From Sedimenticola hydrogenitrophicus (GTDB lineage Bacteria; Pseudomonadota; Gammaproteobacteria; Chromatiales; Chromatiaceae): a DNA stretch of 64,000 nt. This document shows, in pieces, positions 1-9,432 of the stretch. The stretch lies in NCBI RefSeq assembly GCF_025175675.1, contig NZ_JANIOA010000004.1, positions 79,343 to 143,342 of the forward strand, given 5' to 3'. The notes below the pieces were generated by a model, which was not told where the DNA came from, did no database searches, and saw nothing but the letters and a program-made list of their open reading frames with translations. The translations under genes and the position numbers were made by a program. Position 1 is the stretch's first letter. The number at the start of each line of letters is the position of its first letter.

Positions 1-2334
1 GAGGGCGCGCCGGCCCGGGTTCTCCTTGTCCTTGGCCGGGCAGATGTCCACGCACAGGCCGCAGCCGGTGCAGTCCTCCGCCGCTACCTGGTAGACGATA
101 TGCGCACCCTCGGGGAACTCCTTGCCCTTGACCGGCATGTGCCGGAAGGTGGGCGGCAGGTCGCTGACCCGGGCCGGATCGAACAGCTTGCTGCGGATCG
201 CCGTGTGCGGGCAGACGAAGGGGCACTTGCCGCAGGCAATGCAGAGGTTCTCGTCCCAGACCGGGATCTCCAGGGCGATATTGCGCTTCTCCCAGCGTGT
301 GGTGGCGGTGGGCCAGGTGCCGTCGGCGGGCATGGCGCTCACCGGCAGCCGGTCACCCTGGCCGGCGATCAGCCGGGCGGTGACCTCGCGCACGAAGGGC
401 GGGGCGTTGGCCGCCACCGCCGGTGGTCGCTCGAAGGTCGAGGTCGCCCGCTCCGGCACGCTGACCTGGTGCAGGTTGGCCAGGGCGGCATCGATGGCAC
501 GGAAGTTGAGTTCCACGATGCGGTCGCCCTTGCCGCCGTAGCTCTTCTCCACCGCATCCTTGATCGCCTGGATTGCCTGATCGCGCGGTAACAGCCCGGA
601 GATGGCGAAGTGGCAGGTCTGCATGATGGTGTTGATGCGCCGCTGCATACCGCTCTCCTGCGCCACCCGGTAGGCATCGATGACGAAGAAACGCAGTTGC
701 TTGTCGATGATCTGCTGCTGCATGCGCCGCGGCAGGGTGTCACAGGCCGTTTCCGGCACGGCGGTGGTGTTGAGCAGGAACACCGCGCCCGCTACAGCCT
801 TGTCCAGCAGGTCGTAACGTTCCAGGAAGATGGTCTGGTGGCAGCCGATGAACCGGGCCTGGTCGTCGCCGATCAGGTAGCTGGAGCGGATCGGCTGCTT
901 ACCAAAGCGCAGATGGGAGATGGTGACGGCACCGGCCTTCCTGGAATCGTATTCGAAATAGCCCTGGGCCTGCAGGTCGGTGGCCTCGCCGATGATCCGG
1001 ATGCTGTTCTTGTTGGCGCTGACGGTGCCGTCGGAGCCGAGGCCGTAGAACAGGGCGCAGTTGACCTCTCCTGCCGCATCGCTACGAAAGCCGGCATCCC
1101 AATCCAGGCTGGTGTGGGTGACGTCGTCGTGAATGCCGATGGTGAATCCGTTTTTCGGCCGCTCCCGGTCCAGCTCGTCGAACACCGCCTTGACCATGCC
1201 CGGGGTGAACTCCTTGGAGGAGAGACCGTAGCGGCCGCCGATCACCAGCGGCAGCTGACCGAGAGGCGACTCTCCGGCGGCGAAGGCATAGGCCACCGCG
1301 CCGAGCACGTCCTTGTACAGCGGTTCGCCGTCGGCGCCCGGCTCCTTGGTGCGGTCGAGCACGGCAATGCGGCGTACCGTGGCGGGTAGCGTGGCGAGCA
1401 GGGCAGCGGCATCGAACGGGCGGTACAGACGCACCTTGAGCAGCCCCACCTTCTCACCCCGGGCCAGCAGGTGGTCGACGGTTTCGTGCGCCGTCTCGGC
1501 GCCGGAACCCATCAGCACCAGCACCCGCTCGGCATCGGCGGCGCCGACATAGTCGAACAGCCGGTACTGGCGGCCGCTGAGCGCCGCGAAGCGATCCATC
1601 ACCCCCTGTACGATGGCGGGCATCTTCCGGTACCAGGAGTTGACGCTCTCGCGCCCCTGGAAATAGACATCGGGGTTCTGCGAGCTGCCGCGCAGCACCG
1701 GATGCTCCGGGTTGAGGGCGCGGGCGCGGTGCGCCTGCACCAGCTCGTCGCTGATCAGGGCGCGGACCACCTCGGTGCCGATGGTCTCGATCTTGGCCAC
1801 CTCGTGAGAGGTGCGGAAACCGTCGAAGAAATGGATGATCGGTACCCGGGCCTCCAGGGTCGCCGCCTGGGCGATCAGCGCCAGATCGTGGACCTCCTGG
1901 ACCGAGTTGGCGCACAGCATGGCGAAGCCGGTACCGCGCGTCGCCATTACATCGGCGTGGTCGCAAAAGATGGAGAGCGCCTGGGCCGCCAGGGAACGCG
2001 ACGCCACGTGCAGCACCATGGGGGTCAGTTCCGCGGCGATCTTGTACAGGTTGGGTATCATCAGCAGCAGGCCCTGGGAGGCGGTGAAGCTGGTGCACAG
2101 CGCTCCGGCCTGCAGGGCACCATGCAGCGCGCCGGCGGCGCCGCCCTCGCTCTGCATCTCGATAATACCAGGCACCGTGCCCCACAGGTTGCGGCGTCCC
2201 TGCGCCGACCACGCGTCGGCGTGCTCGCCCATGGGCGAGGCGGGGGTGATGGGGTAGATGGCGATGACTTCGTTGGTCAGGTGGGCGATGGTGGCGGCGG
2301 CTTCATTGCCGTCGATGGTGGCCAGGTGCTGCAT
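1..2334 (-). CDS. nifJ: Pyruvate:ferredoxin (flavodoxin) oxidoreductase, C-terminus cut by window edge
   Basis: Oxidatively decarboxylates pyruvate with CoA to acetyl-CoA, passing electrons to ferredoxin or flavodoxin; cytoplasmic. The first 778 codons are present and the frame is open to base 1. The N-terminal pyruvate-binding domain begins MQHLATIDGNEAAATIAH with the YPITPASPMGE motif. The transketolase-like domain II, the gamma domain (KAGAVTISHLRFG) and the EKR region (EKSYGGKGD) follow. Two [4Fe-4S] motifs, CIACGKCPFVCP (about residue 696) and CTGCGLCVDICP (about 753), are visible. Full-length family members are about 1170-1200 aa, so the C-terminal TPP domain lies to the left of the window. 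The start is the ATG just before the conserved N-terminus. It is divergent from the Xre/RES module. The assignment is secure; whether it runs towards pyruvate oxidation or synthesis cannot be told. Confidence 0.96.
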   Translation of the reverse strand, partial: MQHLATIDGNEAAATIAHLTNEVIAIYPITPASPMGEHADAWSAQGRRNLWGTVPGIIEMQSEGGAAGALHGALQAGALCTSFTASQGLLLMIPNLYKIAAELTPMVLHVASRSLAAQALSIFCDHADVMATRGTGFAMLCANSVQEVHDLALIAQAATLEARVPIIHFFDGFRTSHEVAKIETIGTEVVRALISDELVQAHRARALNPEHPVLRGSSQNPDVYFQGRESVNSWYRKMPAIVQGVMDRFAALSGRQYRLFDYVGAADAERVLVLMGSGAETAHETVDHLLARGEKVGLLKVRLYRPFDAAALLATLPATVRRIAVLDRTKEPGADGEPLYKDVLGAVAYAFAAGESPLGQLPLVIGGRYGLSSKEFTPGMVKAVFDELDRERPKNGFTIGIHDDVTHTSLDWDAGFRSDAAGEVNCALFYGLGSDGTVSANKNSIRIIGEATDLQAQGYFEYDSRKAGAVTISHLRFGKQPIRSSYLIGDDQARFIGCHQTIFLERYDLLDKAVAGAVFLLNTTAVPETACDTLPRRMQQQIIDKQLRFFVIDAYRVAQESGMQRRINTIMQTCHFAISGLLPRDQAIQAIKDAVEKSYGGKGDRIVELNFRAIDAALANLHQVSVPERATSTFERPPAVAANAPPFVREVTARLIAGQGDRLPVSAMPADGTWPTATTRWEKRNIALEIPVWDENLCIACGKCPFVCPHTAIRSKLFDPARVSDLPPTFRHMPVKGKEFPEGAHIVYQVAAEDCTGCGLCVDICPAKDKENPGRRAL

Positions 2335-2463
2335 GTGTTTCTCCCGTTACTGAGCGGGGCGTTGTCTCCGTCCCTGAGTGCAAGCATAGCCCAGACCCGG
2401 GTGGTCATCAGTGACCGATGCCCCGGTCTTTTCGCTGTTAGACAAACACCCATTCACGCCCTG

Positions 2464-2492
2464 TTCATTCGCACATAAAATGCTATTATAAT
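2464..2492 (+). promoter_or_regulatory. Sigma-70 promoter for the Xre/RES operon
   Basis: A perfect -10 box TATAAT (2487-2492) lies 17 bp downstream of a -35-like TTCATT (2464-2469). It sits in the gap divergent to nifJ. The ATG at 2491 overlaps the -10 box and is therefore unlikely to be the translation start, which favours the ATG at 2518. Confidence 0.6.
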
Positions 2493-2517
2493 GACAAATG
2501 CACATTCGGAGACGGAT

Positions 2518-2880
2518 ATGGCCCACAGCAGGCGACAAGACGCTTTAAACGAGTCCGCCGTACTCGGCGAGGCCGTAATCAACGCCGGCAGGAAGCTCGG
2601 CTTCAGTGGTGACGAAGTCGGCAACATCATCGGCCGGAGCCGCACCACGATCAACCGCAACGGGGTTGATCCACACTCAAAGAGCGGCGAAATCGCCCTC
2701 ATGGTGGTGCGGGTGTATCGCTCGCTCTATGCCTTGATCGGCCGTGACGAAACGCACCTGCGGGAGTGGATGCGCTCCCCCATTCGCTCATTGCAGGCCG
2801 TTCCGGCCGACATGATGCACCGTATCGACGGGCTGGTGACGCTAACCCGCTATCTGGACGCGATGCGGGGTCGTGTTTGA
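2518..2880 (+). CDS. Xre/MbcA/ParS-type antitoxin of a RES-Xre toxin-antitoxin pair
   Basis: A 120-aa predicted DNA-binding antitoxin that should neutralise the RES toxin encoded next to it and autoregulate the operon. The N-terminal half carries a helix-turn-helix-like segment (VGNIIGRSRTTINR, about residues 35-48). The C-terminal half (ALIGRDETHLREWMRSP) resembles the antitoxin Xre/MbcA/ParS toxin-binding domain. ATG 2518 was chosen because GGAGA lies just upstream and because the alternative ATG at 2491 overlaps the -10 box. The stop codon overlaps the proposed TTG start of the toxin. Family assignment is by motif and neighbour. Confidence 0.85.
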   Translation: MAHSRRQDALNESAVLGEAVINAGRKLGFSGDEVGNIIGRSRTTINRNGVDPHSKSGEIALMVVRVYRSLYALIGRDETHLREWMRSPIRSLQAVPADMMHRIDGLVTLTRYLDAMRGRV

Positions 2881-3623
2881 GCGAGATCTGGTCGGATGTC
2901 GGTCGGGAGTGTGTGCGGCCCATTGCCGGACGTGGCTATCGGATCGTAGAAACACAAGAACAGGCCGCCACCACGGAGATCGTCTCATCGCTGGATGCCC
3001 AGGATCTGCTTGAGAGCCTGCTGGATGACTCCAAGCCGCGAAAGCGTCCCGGAAGCGGGGCCCTACACTACCTGCTGCAGTCGCCCTTCCGCTATCCCCC
3101 GCTCGAGTGGGGAAGCCGTTTTGGCTTAACCCGGGAGCCCGGCTACCTCTACGGCGCGCTTGCCATCCAGACCGCGATGGAGGAATTTGCTTTCTATCGG
3201 CACTTCCTGTTTCAGGACGCCGTCGATCTGGCGCCTGGGCGTGTCTGGATGACGCAGCACACCCAGTTTGGCTTCGACTACCGCACTGATTGCGGCATCC
3301 AGCTTCAGTCGCAGCCGTTCGCGCTGCATAGCGAAATCTTGCGGCACCCGGAAGACTACTCGACAACCCAGGCACTGGGGATGGCCATGCGCGCGGACGG
3401 TGTGCTGGCGTTTGAATACATCTCCGCGAGGGACCCGGATCAGGGGCTCAATGTCGCACTTTCATCTCCCGAGGCGCTGGCCAACCCCTTGGTCCACCAA
3501 GTGGAGCAGGGCATCTGCTCGGTCGATGCCCATAGGGTCACCTATAGGGCGATGGGTCTCCGCCACCACTTCCCACTCGAAAGATACCTGATCGCCGGGA
3601 AGCTTCCCCGGCCTGCAGGCTGA
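2877..3623 (+). CDS. RES-domain toxin
   Basis: About 248 aa. RES-domain toxins of this class deplete cellular NAD+. The RES signature is visible: FRYPP, GSRFG, then PGYLYGALAIQTAMEEFAFYR (quoted in part; about residues 70-115). The name-giving Arg and Glu are in this block and a Ser lies further on. No ATG fits between the antitoxin and the conserved region. The frame has a TTG at 2877 whose last two bases overlap the antitoxin TGA (TTGA), which would couple translation; that start is inference. GTG/TTG codons further upstream would lie inside the antitoxin gene. The pair is a complete type II toxin-antitoxin locus beside a metabolic gene. Confidence 0.85.
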   Translation: MSEIWSDVGRECVRPIAGRGYRIVETQEQAATTEIVSSLDAQDLLESLLDDSKPRKRPGSGALHYLLQSPFRYPPLEWGSRFGLTREPGYLYGALAIQTAMEEFAFYRHFLFQDAVDLAPGRVWMTQHTQFGFDYRTDCGIQLQSQPFALHSEILRHPEDYSTTQALGMAMRADGVLAFEYISARDPDQGLNVALSSPEALANPLVHQVEQGICSVDAHRVTYRAMGLRHHFPLERYLIAGKLPRPAG

Positions 3624-3734
3624 GGTATCGGTGCCTCAGCGTGGCCAAGGCGAAAATACCGATTGGCACTATTAACTGTCTTCCAATTTAAAATTGCCGG
3701 GTAAAGCTGTTTCAGTTTTGGGTGGGTTAGTTTC

Positions 3735-3869
3735 GTAGGGTGGATAAGCCGGTAGGCGCATGCCATCCTCAGGTCCGTAAACGGTACATCCATGTACCAC
3801 TCCTCACCGCGGCAATGGTGGATGCGCTGTCGCTTATCCACCCTACAAAAGTACTTTATCAAATTGAAG
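3735..3869. repeat. Palindromic dispersed repeat, copy A (112 bp core plus conserved right flank)
   Basis: Inverted termini GTAGGGTGGATAAG / CTTATCCACCCTAC bound a 112-bp unit (3735-3846), followed by AAAAGTACTTTATCAAATTG. A second 112-bp unit with the same left (AGTTTCGTAGGG) and right flanks lies at 28435-28546, but its interior is rearranged. A terminal fragment occurs at 49754-49793. The rest of the gap 3624-3980 has no supported gene. Confidence 0.8.
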
Positions 3870-3980
3870 GACTACCAGGGTGCAACCAACATTGCCGGGT
3901 GATAGGGCTTTTTTCCCTTGCCAGCATACGTCCCCGGGACGCCCTGCATATCCAGCAGTTGATCCTTAAACCGTAGGCGT

Positions 3981-6900
3981 TTAGATCTGACGTGCGTTCC
4001 GTGGCCGGTGTGTTGTCAAGAGGGTTTGTGCATCCGTTAACATCGCCTCCAGCATCGATTGCGGCAGCTCCGGCGCTTGGGCCAAGGCCAGGGCCCGTAT
4101 CAGGATCGCGGCCTGCCCCTCTTCCAGCAACCCCCTGGGAAGTGCTTCACCGTAGAGCCACACCGCGGCCTGCTGGGCCGTGGGCGCGCTGGTCTCGCCG
4201 GCCAGGTCCGCGGTGGCGGCCAGCATGGCGGACAGCAGCAGTTCCACCGCGGGGCCTCGGCTCCCCTGTTCCAGCAACAGGCGTGCGGCCTCCAGGCGCT
4301 CCTCGGCCTGGCGGCGCAGCAGGGAGGGGCCTTGCGGCTGCGGCTGGGCGGCGGCGTCATAGTGCACCTGGCCCACGGCGAAGGGGAAGGCGTCGCCCAG
4401 GCGTTGCAGGCCGGTCAGGGTGAGGGGGTCCACCAGGGCTACGGGGATGTGTTGCGACAGTGTCTCGGCGAGACGTGAGGCCGCTTCGTCCACCCGGTCG
4501 ATCACCACCAGCAGGCGTCCGCCGATGCCGAGGATGCGTTCGATGCGTGGGCCCAGTTCCCGTTGCAGGGCCTCGATGCAGTGGGCCAGTAACGGGGGCT
4601 CTTCCGACGCTTCCCCGTTTCCGTGCGCCGCGGGTACGGGGGTTGTCGGTCCCTCTGTTTCGGGCACGGGTGCTTCAGAATCCTGGCTGTCGGCCTGCGG
4701 GGGCTGCCCCGCCAGCTCTTCCGCCAGTGCTTCCAACAGGCGCTTGGAGACGCCTACCGTGTCCGCGGTTGCCTCCGGGTCCACCACGTTGTCAAACAGG
4801 TCGCGCTTTCCGGCCACCAGCCGCATCACCCGCTCCTCGTAGGAGTCGGGAGCCACCATCAGGATCACCTGGACCTTTCCCTTTTGTCCCAGGCGGTGCA
4901 CCCGGGCGATGCGCTGGTCCAGTATCGCCGGGTTCCAGGGCACATCCAGGTTGACCAGCACCGAGGCGCTCTGCAGGTTCAAGCCGGAGCCGCCGGCATC
5001 GGTGGAGATGAACACCTGCACCGCGTCGTCATCGCGGAAACGGTCCGTCAGATCGCCCCGCTTGGCGGTCGGCACGCCGCCGTGCAGGCGCACGCAGCCC
5101 AGGCCGAGCCCGCGCAGCCGCTCCTCCACCATGGCGGTCATGCGCTCCCACTGGGAGAACACCACCGCCTTGAGACCGCCTTGCAGGCAGAGCTCGTCCA
5201 GCAGCTGGGCCAGTTCGTCGATCTTGGGCGAACCCTCGGTCACCTTGTCCACCAGGCCGGCGGCGTTGCAGGCCATGCGCGCGGCCTGCATGGCGGCCAT
5301 CATGCGGTTCTGCTCGCTGGGGGTCAGGGGACGGCGTTGGGCGATCATGGCCAGGCGTCCGGCGTTGGCTGCCGCGTCGTCGTGCAGCGCCCACTGTGTG
5401 GGCGTCATCTCCACGTCCAGGCGCTGTTCGATGCGCGCCGGCAGTTGATCGGCGACCAGGCGCCGATCGCGGCGCAACATGGCCGGGGCCAGGCGGCGGC
5501 GCAGCTCGCTGAGGTTGCGGTAGCCCAGCACCTTGCCGCGCTCGTCGGTGACGTGGAAGTCGGCCAGGTAGCGCCACAGCGGGCCGAGCAGGCGCTGATC
5601 CACCACCTGCATCAGGCTGTAGAGGTCCTCCAGCCGGTTCTCCAGCGGGGTGCCTGTCAGCACGAAGGCGTAGCGGGACGGGATGCGCTTGACCGCGGTG
5701 GCGATCTTGGTGCGCCAGTTCTTGATCCGTTGCGCCTCGTCGAGGATCAGCAGGTCCGGGCAGAGGATCTCGTTGATTTCCGACAGGTCGCGCAGCGCCA
5801 GCTCGTAGTTCAGCACGGTGAAGCACTCCAGCTTGCGGTACTGGGCCCGGCGCTGGGCCGCCGGGCCCTGCACGATTTGCACCGGCAGGCTGGTGAAGCG
5901 CTCGATCTCCCGCGCCCACTGGTGCTTGAGGGAGGCGGGGCAGATCACCAGGGTGCGTGCCACCCCCTCGTGGCGGTACAGCCAGCTGGCGGCGGCGATG
6001 GCTTGCAGGGTCTTGCCCAGGCCCATGTCATCCGCCAGCAGGGTGCGACCGTTGGCGGCCAGGAAGGCCACCCCCTCCATCTGGTAGGGGTAGAGGGTGG
6101 CCCTGATCCCCGGCAGACGGCCGCCGGTCTCGGCGATGCGCTCGCGGATTTCCGCCGCCCGCACCCGACGGGCCGCCTGCTCGGCCAGGCGTTGGGCATG
6201 CGCCTGGGCGTCGTCGCCGAGATCAATGTCGGCGCGCCCCGCCAGTGCTTCGCTCAGGCGGAAGAAGTCCTCCGGCAGACGGCCGCTGAACAGGCCCTCG
6301 GCGTCGAACCAGGCGGCCAGCAGTACCTGCAGCTTCTTACCCTTGACCGCGCCGTGGAACAGGCGGATGCGCGGTGCCTCGGGGGTATTCCAGTCCAGGT
6401 AGATATAGGGGTGGGGTGCCGACTGGTCGGCCAGCCGTCGGTAGTCCCTGCGCTTGCTGATGCGGTGCAGGGCCGCCTCGATGTGTTTACAGGTGCCGAG
6501 CTGGTTGACCGCGAAGTCGGGGCAGGTGCAGTAGTTGGTCGGCTCGTGCAGTGAGCGGATATGCACCTGGTAGCTGCGGCCGAAGCGCGGGTCCGCGTCC
6601 ACGGAACGGGCGCGCCAGGTACCGAACCAGGGCTCGCCCCCCAGGTGCTTCACCCGCACCTCGGAACGGCCCGCCTTGCGCCGCTCCGCCAGTGCGCCTT
6701 CGCGGGCGCTGAGCAGCGCCAGGTCGGTGCCAGCGGTGTTGGCGGCATGGGCGCACAACAGGGCCACCGCGTGGGCGCAGGGCGCATCCCCGTCCGGCTT
6801 GCACAGGCACTCCACCCGCAGGTTGCCGCTGTCTTCATAGCTCAAGCCGACGGCGATGGGTTCGTCGCTCTCAGGGTCTTCCACCTGCCCCCACAGGGCG

Positions 6901-7034
6901 TTGCTGTCCGTGGCCAGATCGGTCACGCGGTTCTCCTTGAACCAGCGCAGTCCCCGTTCCACCAACGGTGCGCCGGTCAGGGCATGGAGTTGTTCGGCAT
7001 CATAGAGGAAGGGGTCTGGGGCGGTCTCTGGCAT
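3981..7034 (-). CDS. SWIM zinc-finger SNF2-family helicase/ATPase
   Basis: A 1017-aa Swi2/Snf2 DNA-translocating ATPase (HepA/RapA-like superfamily II). Two Cys/His clusters of SWIM type lie N-terminal: CLC...CAH at about residues 75-95 and CTCPDF...CKH at about 168-185. The ATPase core has Walker A DDMGLGKT (about 335), DEAQ (about 431) and TGTPLENR. The C-terminal helicase lobe has STDAGGSGLNLQ and RIARVHRLGQ. The last 280 or so residues are Ala/Leu-rich and unassigned. It lies 58 bp downstream of the UvrD-like helicase on the same strand, suggesting a two-gene operon. Such SWIM-SNF2 proteins are suspected in DNA repair or transcription recycling; the exact role here is unknown. Confidence 0.92.
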   Translation of the reverse strand: MPETAPDPFLYDAEQLHALTGAPLVERGLRWFKENRVTDLATDSNALWGQVEDPESDEPIAVGLSYEDSGNLRVECLCKPDGDAPCAHAVALLCAHAANTAGTDLALLSAREGALAERRKAGRSEVRVKHLGGEPWFGTWRARSVDADPRFGRSYQVHIRSLHEPTNYCTCPDFAVNQLGTCKHIEAALHRISKRRDYRRLADQSAPHPYIYLDWNTPEAPRIRLFHGAVKGKKLQVLLAAWFDAEGLFSGRLPEDFFRLSEALAGRADIDLGDDAQAHAQRLAEQAARRVRAAEIRERIAETGGRLPGIRATLYPYQMEGVAFLAANGRTLLADDMGLGKTLQAIAAASWLYRHEGVARTLVICPASLKHQWAREIERFTSLPVQIVQGPAAQRRAQYRKLECFTVLNYELALRDLSEINEILCPDLLILDEAQRIKNWRTKIATAVKRIPSRYAFVLTGTPLENRLEDLYSLMQVVDQRLLGPLWRYLADFHVTDERGKVLGYRNLSELRRRLAPAMLRRDRRLVADQLPARIEQRLDVEMTPTQWALHDDAAANAGRLAMIAQRRPLTPSEQNRMMAAMQAARMACNAAGLVDKVTEGSPKIDELAQLLDELCLQGGLKAVVFSQWERMTAMVEERLRGLGLGCVRLHGGVPTAKRGDLTDRFRDDDAVQVFISTDAGGSGLNLQSASVLVNLDVPWNPAILDQRIARVHRLGQKGKVQVILMVAPDSYEERVMRLVAGKRDLFDNVVDPEATADTVGVSKRLLEALAEELAGQPPQADSQDSEAPVPETEGPTTPVPAAHGNGEASEEPPLLAHCIEALQRELGPRIERILGIGGRLLVVIDRVDEAASRLAETLSQHIPVALVDPLTLTGLQRLGDAFPFAVGQVHYDAAAQPQPQGPSLLRRQAEERLEAARLLLEQGSRGPAVELLLSAMLAATADLAGETSAPTAQQAAVWLYGEALPRGLLEEGQAAILIRALALAQAPELPQSMLEAMLTDAQTLLTTHRPRNARQI

Positions 7035-7092
7035 GGCGGCACTTTGGTTGTGTTTGGGGGATCATATTGAGGGAAACGTGTTGAGGATGATA

Positions 7093-9219
7093 TCAGTTCT
7101 TCGCACCCTTGGCGCTCTTGCTGGCGGGGTGTTTCGGTCTCTCTTCGACCCGGAACCCGGCATCCACGGCCTGCAGATAGCGATTGACCAATGCCGGGGC
7201 CTGGGCCACGGTCATTTGCTCCGCTTGTCCGGCCAGAGCGGCGCCTACCCGGTCCGACAGGGCTGTGCGGGCCTCGTACAGAAACCGGCTGGCAACGCAG
7301 CGATAGGGCGGGGGCACTTGGCTCTCCTGCGTCTGTTCGTATCGATCCAGCTCCGGGTCTGGCGGGTGCAGCAGGCAGAGCCGTTCCTGGGCCCGGGTGC
7401 AGCCCACGTAGAACAGCCGCCGTTCGTCTTCCACCGGGCCGGCCTGGTCCGGGGAGAGGTAGTAGGGAAAGCGGCCCTCGACCAGGCCGGGCAGGATCAC
7501 CAGGGGCCACTCCAGCCCCTTGGCCCGGTGGATGGAAGTGATGAGCAGTCGCTCGCCCTGTCCGTCCCGGTGCCGGGCCTGCAGCTCCGCGATCAGCTCC
7601 AGGAAGCTGCCCGCACGCCGACCGCTTTCCCGGGCGAAGCCGAGGAATGATTCGCAGGTCTGCTGCCGTTCCTGGGCCTGCATCGGTGTGGGGCTGGACC
7701 AGCGGAAGAACTCGTACAGTTCCGCCTCCTCGATGACCTGCCGCAGCAGCTCCCCGGCCGGGGCGCCTTTGCCGCGCTGCTGTAGCTGCCGCCACAGGGC
7801 GGCGCGGGCCAATACCCGGTTGCGCTGGTAGCCGCTCATCTCCTCGTTGACCAGGCTACGCAGCAGCTGATCCGGGTATTTCGGCTGCTTTACCAGGGCC
7901 TGGGCGATGCGCGCCAGCTCCGCCTTCCTGAACCCCAGTTGGGGCACCCTCAGCATGGTTTCCACCGTCGCCAGGGAGTCATCGCTGTCGAACAGGGTGC
8001 CGGCGGCGAGCCGCAGGTGGCCCAGCAGGGAGCGAATCTCGGGGCACTCGAACAGGCTGTCGTGGCCCTCCAGCCGGTAGGGGATGCCCTGGCGCAGCAG
8101 CGCCAGCTCCAGGGGGACGCTCATGCTGTAGAGGCGCACCAGCACCGCGGCCTCGCTCAGGGAACGCCCGCCGTTGCGCCAATCGTCCAGGATGGCCGGC
8201 AACGGATGGGGCTGCGCCGTCTCCGCGCGGCGTTCGATGCGGGTGTCCGGGGTGCCGGCGGCGGAGAGGCAGAGGTGGTCGTCGCGTCCCCGGTTGTGGG
8301 CGATGGCGTGGTCCGCCAGCAGGGAGAGGCGGTGGCCGAAACGGAAGGTCCGGGTCAACTGGTAGCGTACGGCCCCGGGAAAGTCCCTGAAGAAGCGCTC
8401 CACCATGAACTCCGGCCGCGCCCCGCGCCACTCGTAGACGCACTGGTCCACATCACCCACCGCCATCACCTGGGCGCGGCGCCCGGCCACCGCCTTCACC
8501 AGTTGCTGTTGCGCCTCGTTGATATCCTGATACTCGTCCAGGATGACATGTTCCATGTGGTCACCGAGCCAGGCGGCGATCCCCGGGTCCCGGTGCAGGG
8601 CAATCACCGGCTCGTGGATCAGGTCGCTGTAGTAGCGCACCCCCTCTTTCTGCCGAATCGCCTCGAAGCGTTCGTAGGCGGCTACGAAATACGCCAGCTC
8701 CGGATCCAGGCCCATGCGGTCGAACAGCTCTTCAGGCCCCACCACATCCGCCTTCACCAGGCCGATGAAGCTCGCGAAGGACTCCACCCGCTCCTTGGAC
8801 AGCAGCTCCTCCCGATCGCGATTGCGGGTGGTCCCAAGTGTCTGCTCCAGAGCAGCCCGGGAGGCGTCGAAGGCCTGCCAGTCCTGGGTGACAAGTCGAT
8901 GGCTGGGCAGCAGGCCGCGCCGCTCGCAGGACTGGGTGATGCGCAGCCCCAGGGCGTGGAAGGTGCGCACGTCGGGCAGGGTCGGGTAGTGGCCGGCGGC
9001 GGCCCGCTGCAGACGTTCGGCGAAGTCCCGGCGGGCCGAGGCATTGAACATCAGCGCCAGGATGCGTCGCGGATCCGCCCCCTGATCCAGCAGATGGAGC
9101 ACCCGGGCCACCAAGGTCGCGGTCTTGCCGGAACCGGCCACCGCGCTTACCCGCGCATGGCCGTCGCCGTGGTGCACCACGGCCAGCTGCTCATCGGTCA
9201 AGGGGGGAAGGTGTGCCAT
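7093..9219 (-). CDS. UvrD/Rep-family superfamily I DNA helicase
   Basis: A 708-aa 3'-5' DNA helicase. Motifs in order: Q-motif region LTDEQLAVVHH, Walker A AGSGKTATL (about residues 28-36), LDEYQDINEAQQQ (motif II, about 228), GDVDQCVYEWRGA (motif III), TRTFRFGHRLS (motif IV), and ITSIHRAKGLEWPLVILP (motif V, about 565) with FYVGCTRAQERL (motif VI). The length is close to UvrD. It differs from typical UvrD in its C-terminus, which ends in a Lys/Ala-rich tail, so it is probably a paralogue rather than the mismatch-repair enzyme. It is upstream gene of the pair with the SWIM-SNF2 ATPase; the two may act together on stalled or damaged DNA (inference). Confidence 0.92.
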   Translation of the reverse strand: MAHLPPLTDEQLAVVHHGDGHARVSAVAGSGKTATLVARVLHLLDQGADPRRILALMFNASARRDFAERLQRAAAGHYPTLPDVRTFHALGLRITQSCERRGLLPSHRLVTQDWQAFDASRAALEQTLGTTRNRDREELLSKERVESFASFIGLVKADVVGPEELFDRMGLDPELAYFVAAYERFEAIRQKEGVRYYSDLIHEPVIALHRDPGIAAWLGDHMEHVILDEYQDINEAQQQLVKAVAGRRAQVMAVGDVDQCVYEWRGARPEFMVERFFRDFPGAVRYQLTRTFRFGHRLSLLADHAIAHNRGRDDHLCLSAAGTPDTRIERRAETAQPHPLPAILDDWRNGGRSLSEAAVLVRLYSMSVPLELALLRQGIPYRLEGHDSLFECPEIRSLLGHLRLAAGTLFDSDDSLATVETMLRVPQLGFRKAELARIAQALVKQPKYPDQLLRSLVNEEMSGYQRNRVLARAALWRQLQQRGKGAPAGELLRQVIEEAELYEFFRWSSPTPMQAQERQQTCESFLGFARESGRRAGSFLELIAELQARHRDGQGERLLITSIHRAKGLEWPLVILPGLVEGRFPYYLSPDQAGPVEDERRLFYVGCTRAQERLCLLHPPDPELDRYEQTQESQVPPPYRCVASRFLYEARTALSDRVGAALAGQAEQMTVAQAPALVNRYLQAVDAGFRVEERPKHPASKSAKGAKN

Positions 9220-9432
9220 GGCGCGTTATTGTCTCAGAGCCGTTGCCGATGGCAAAGGGGAGGGCGGCTGAATTTGAATCTGTGGGGTCTGGTGATCTCT
9301 GCGCGGCGGGTTGCGTAGTACTCAAGTTTCGGAGTTCAGTTTTCAGACGCCGGGTGGGCCACTTGTTTCATTTATTGCGAATTGCGTTTATTTCGATTGG
9401 GCTATTCTAAAGGAGACAGAAGGAACGCGACG

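Noticed and set aside
4623..6554. Long open frame opposite the SNF2 helicase
   Set aside because: It is antisense to a gene with full helicase motifs; its Gly/Gln/His-rich product is typical of a GC-rich shadow frame.
7939..9318. Long open frame opposite the UvrD-like helicase
   Set aside because: Antisense shadow with no recognisable domain and a His/Gly/Gln-rich composition.
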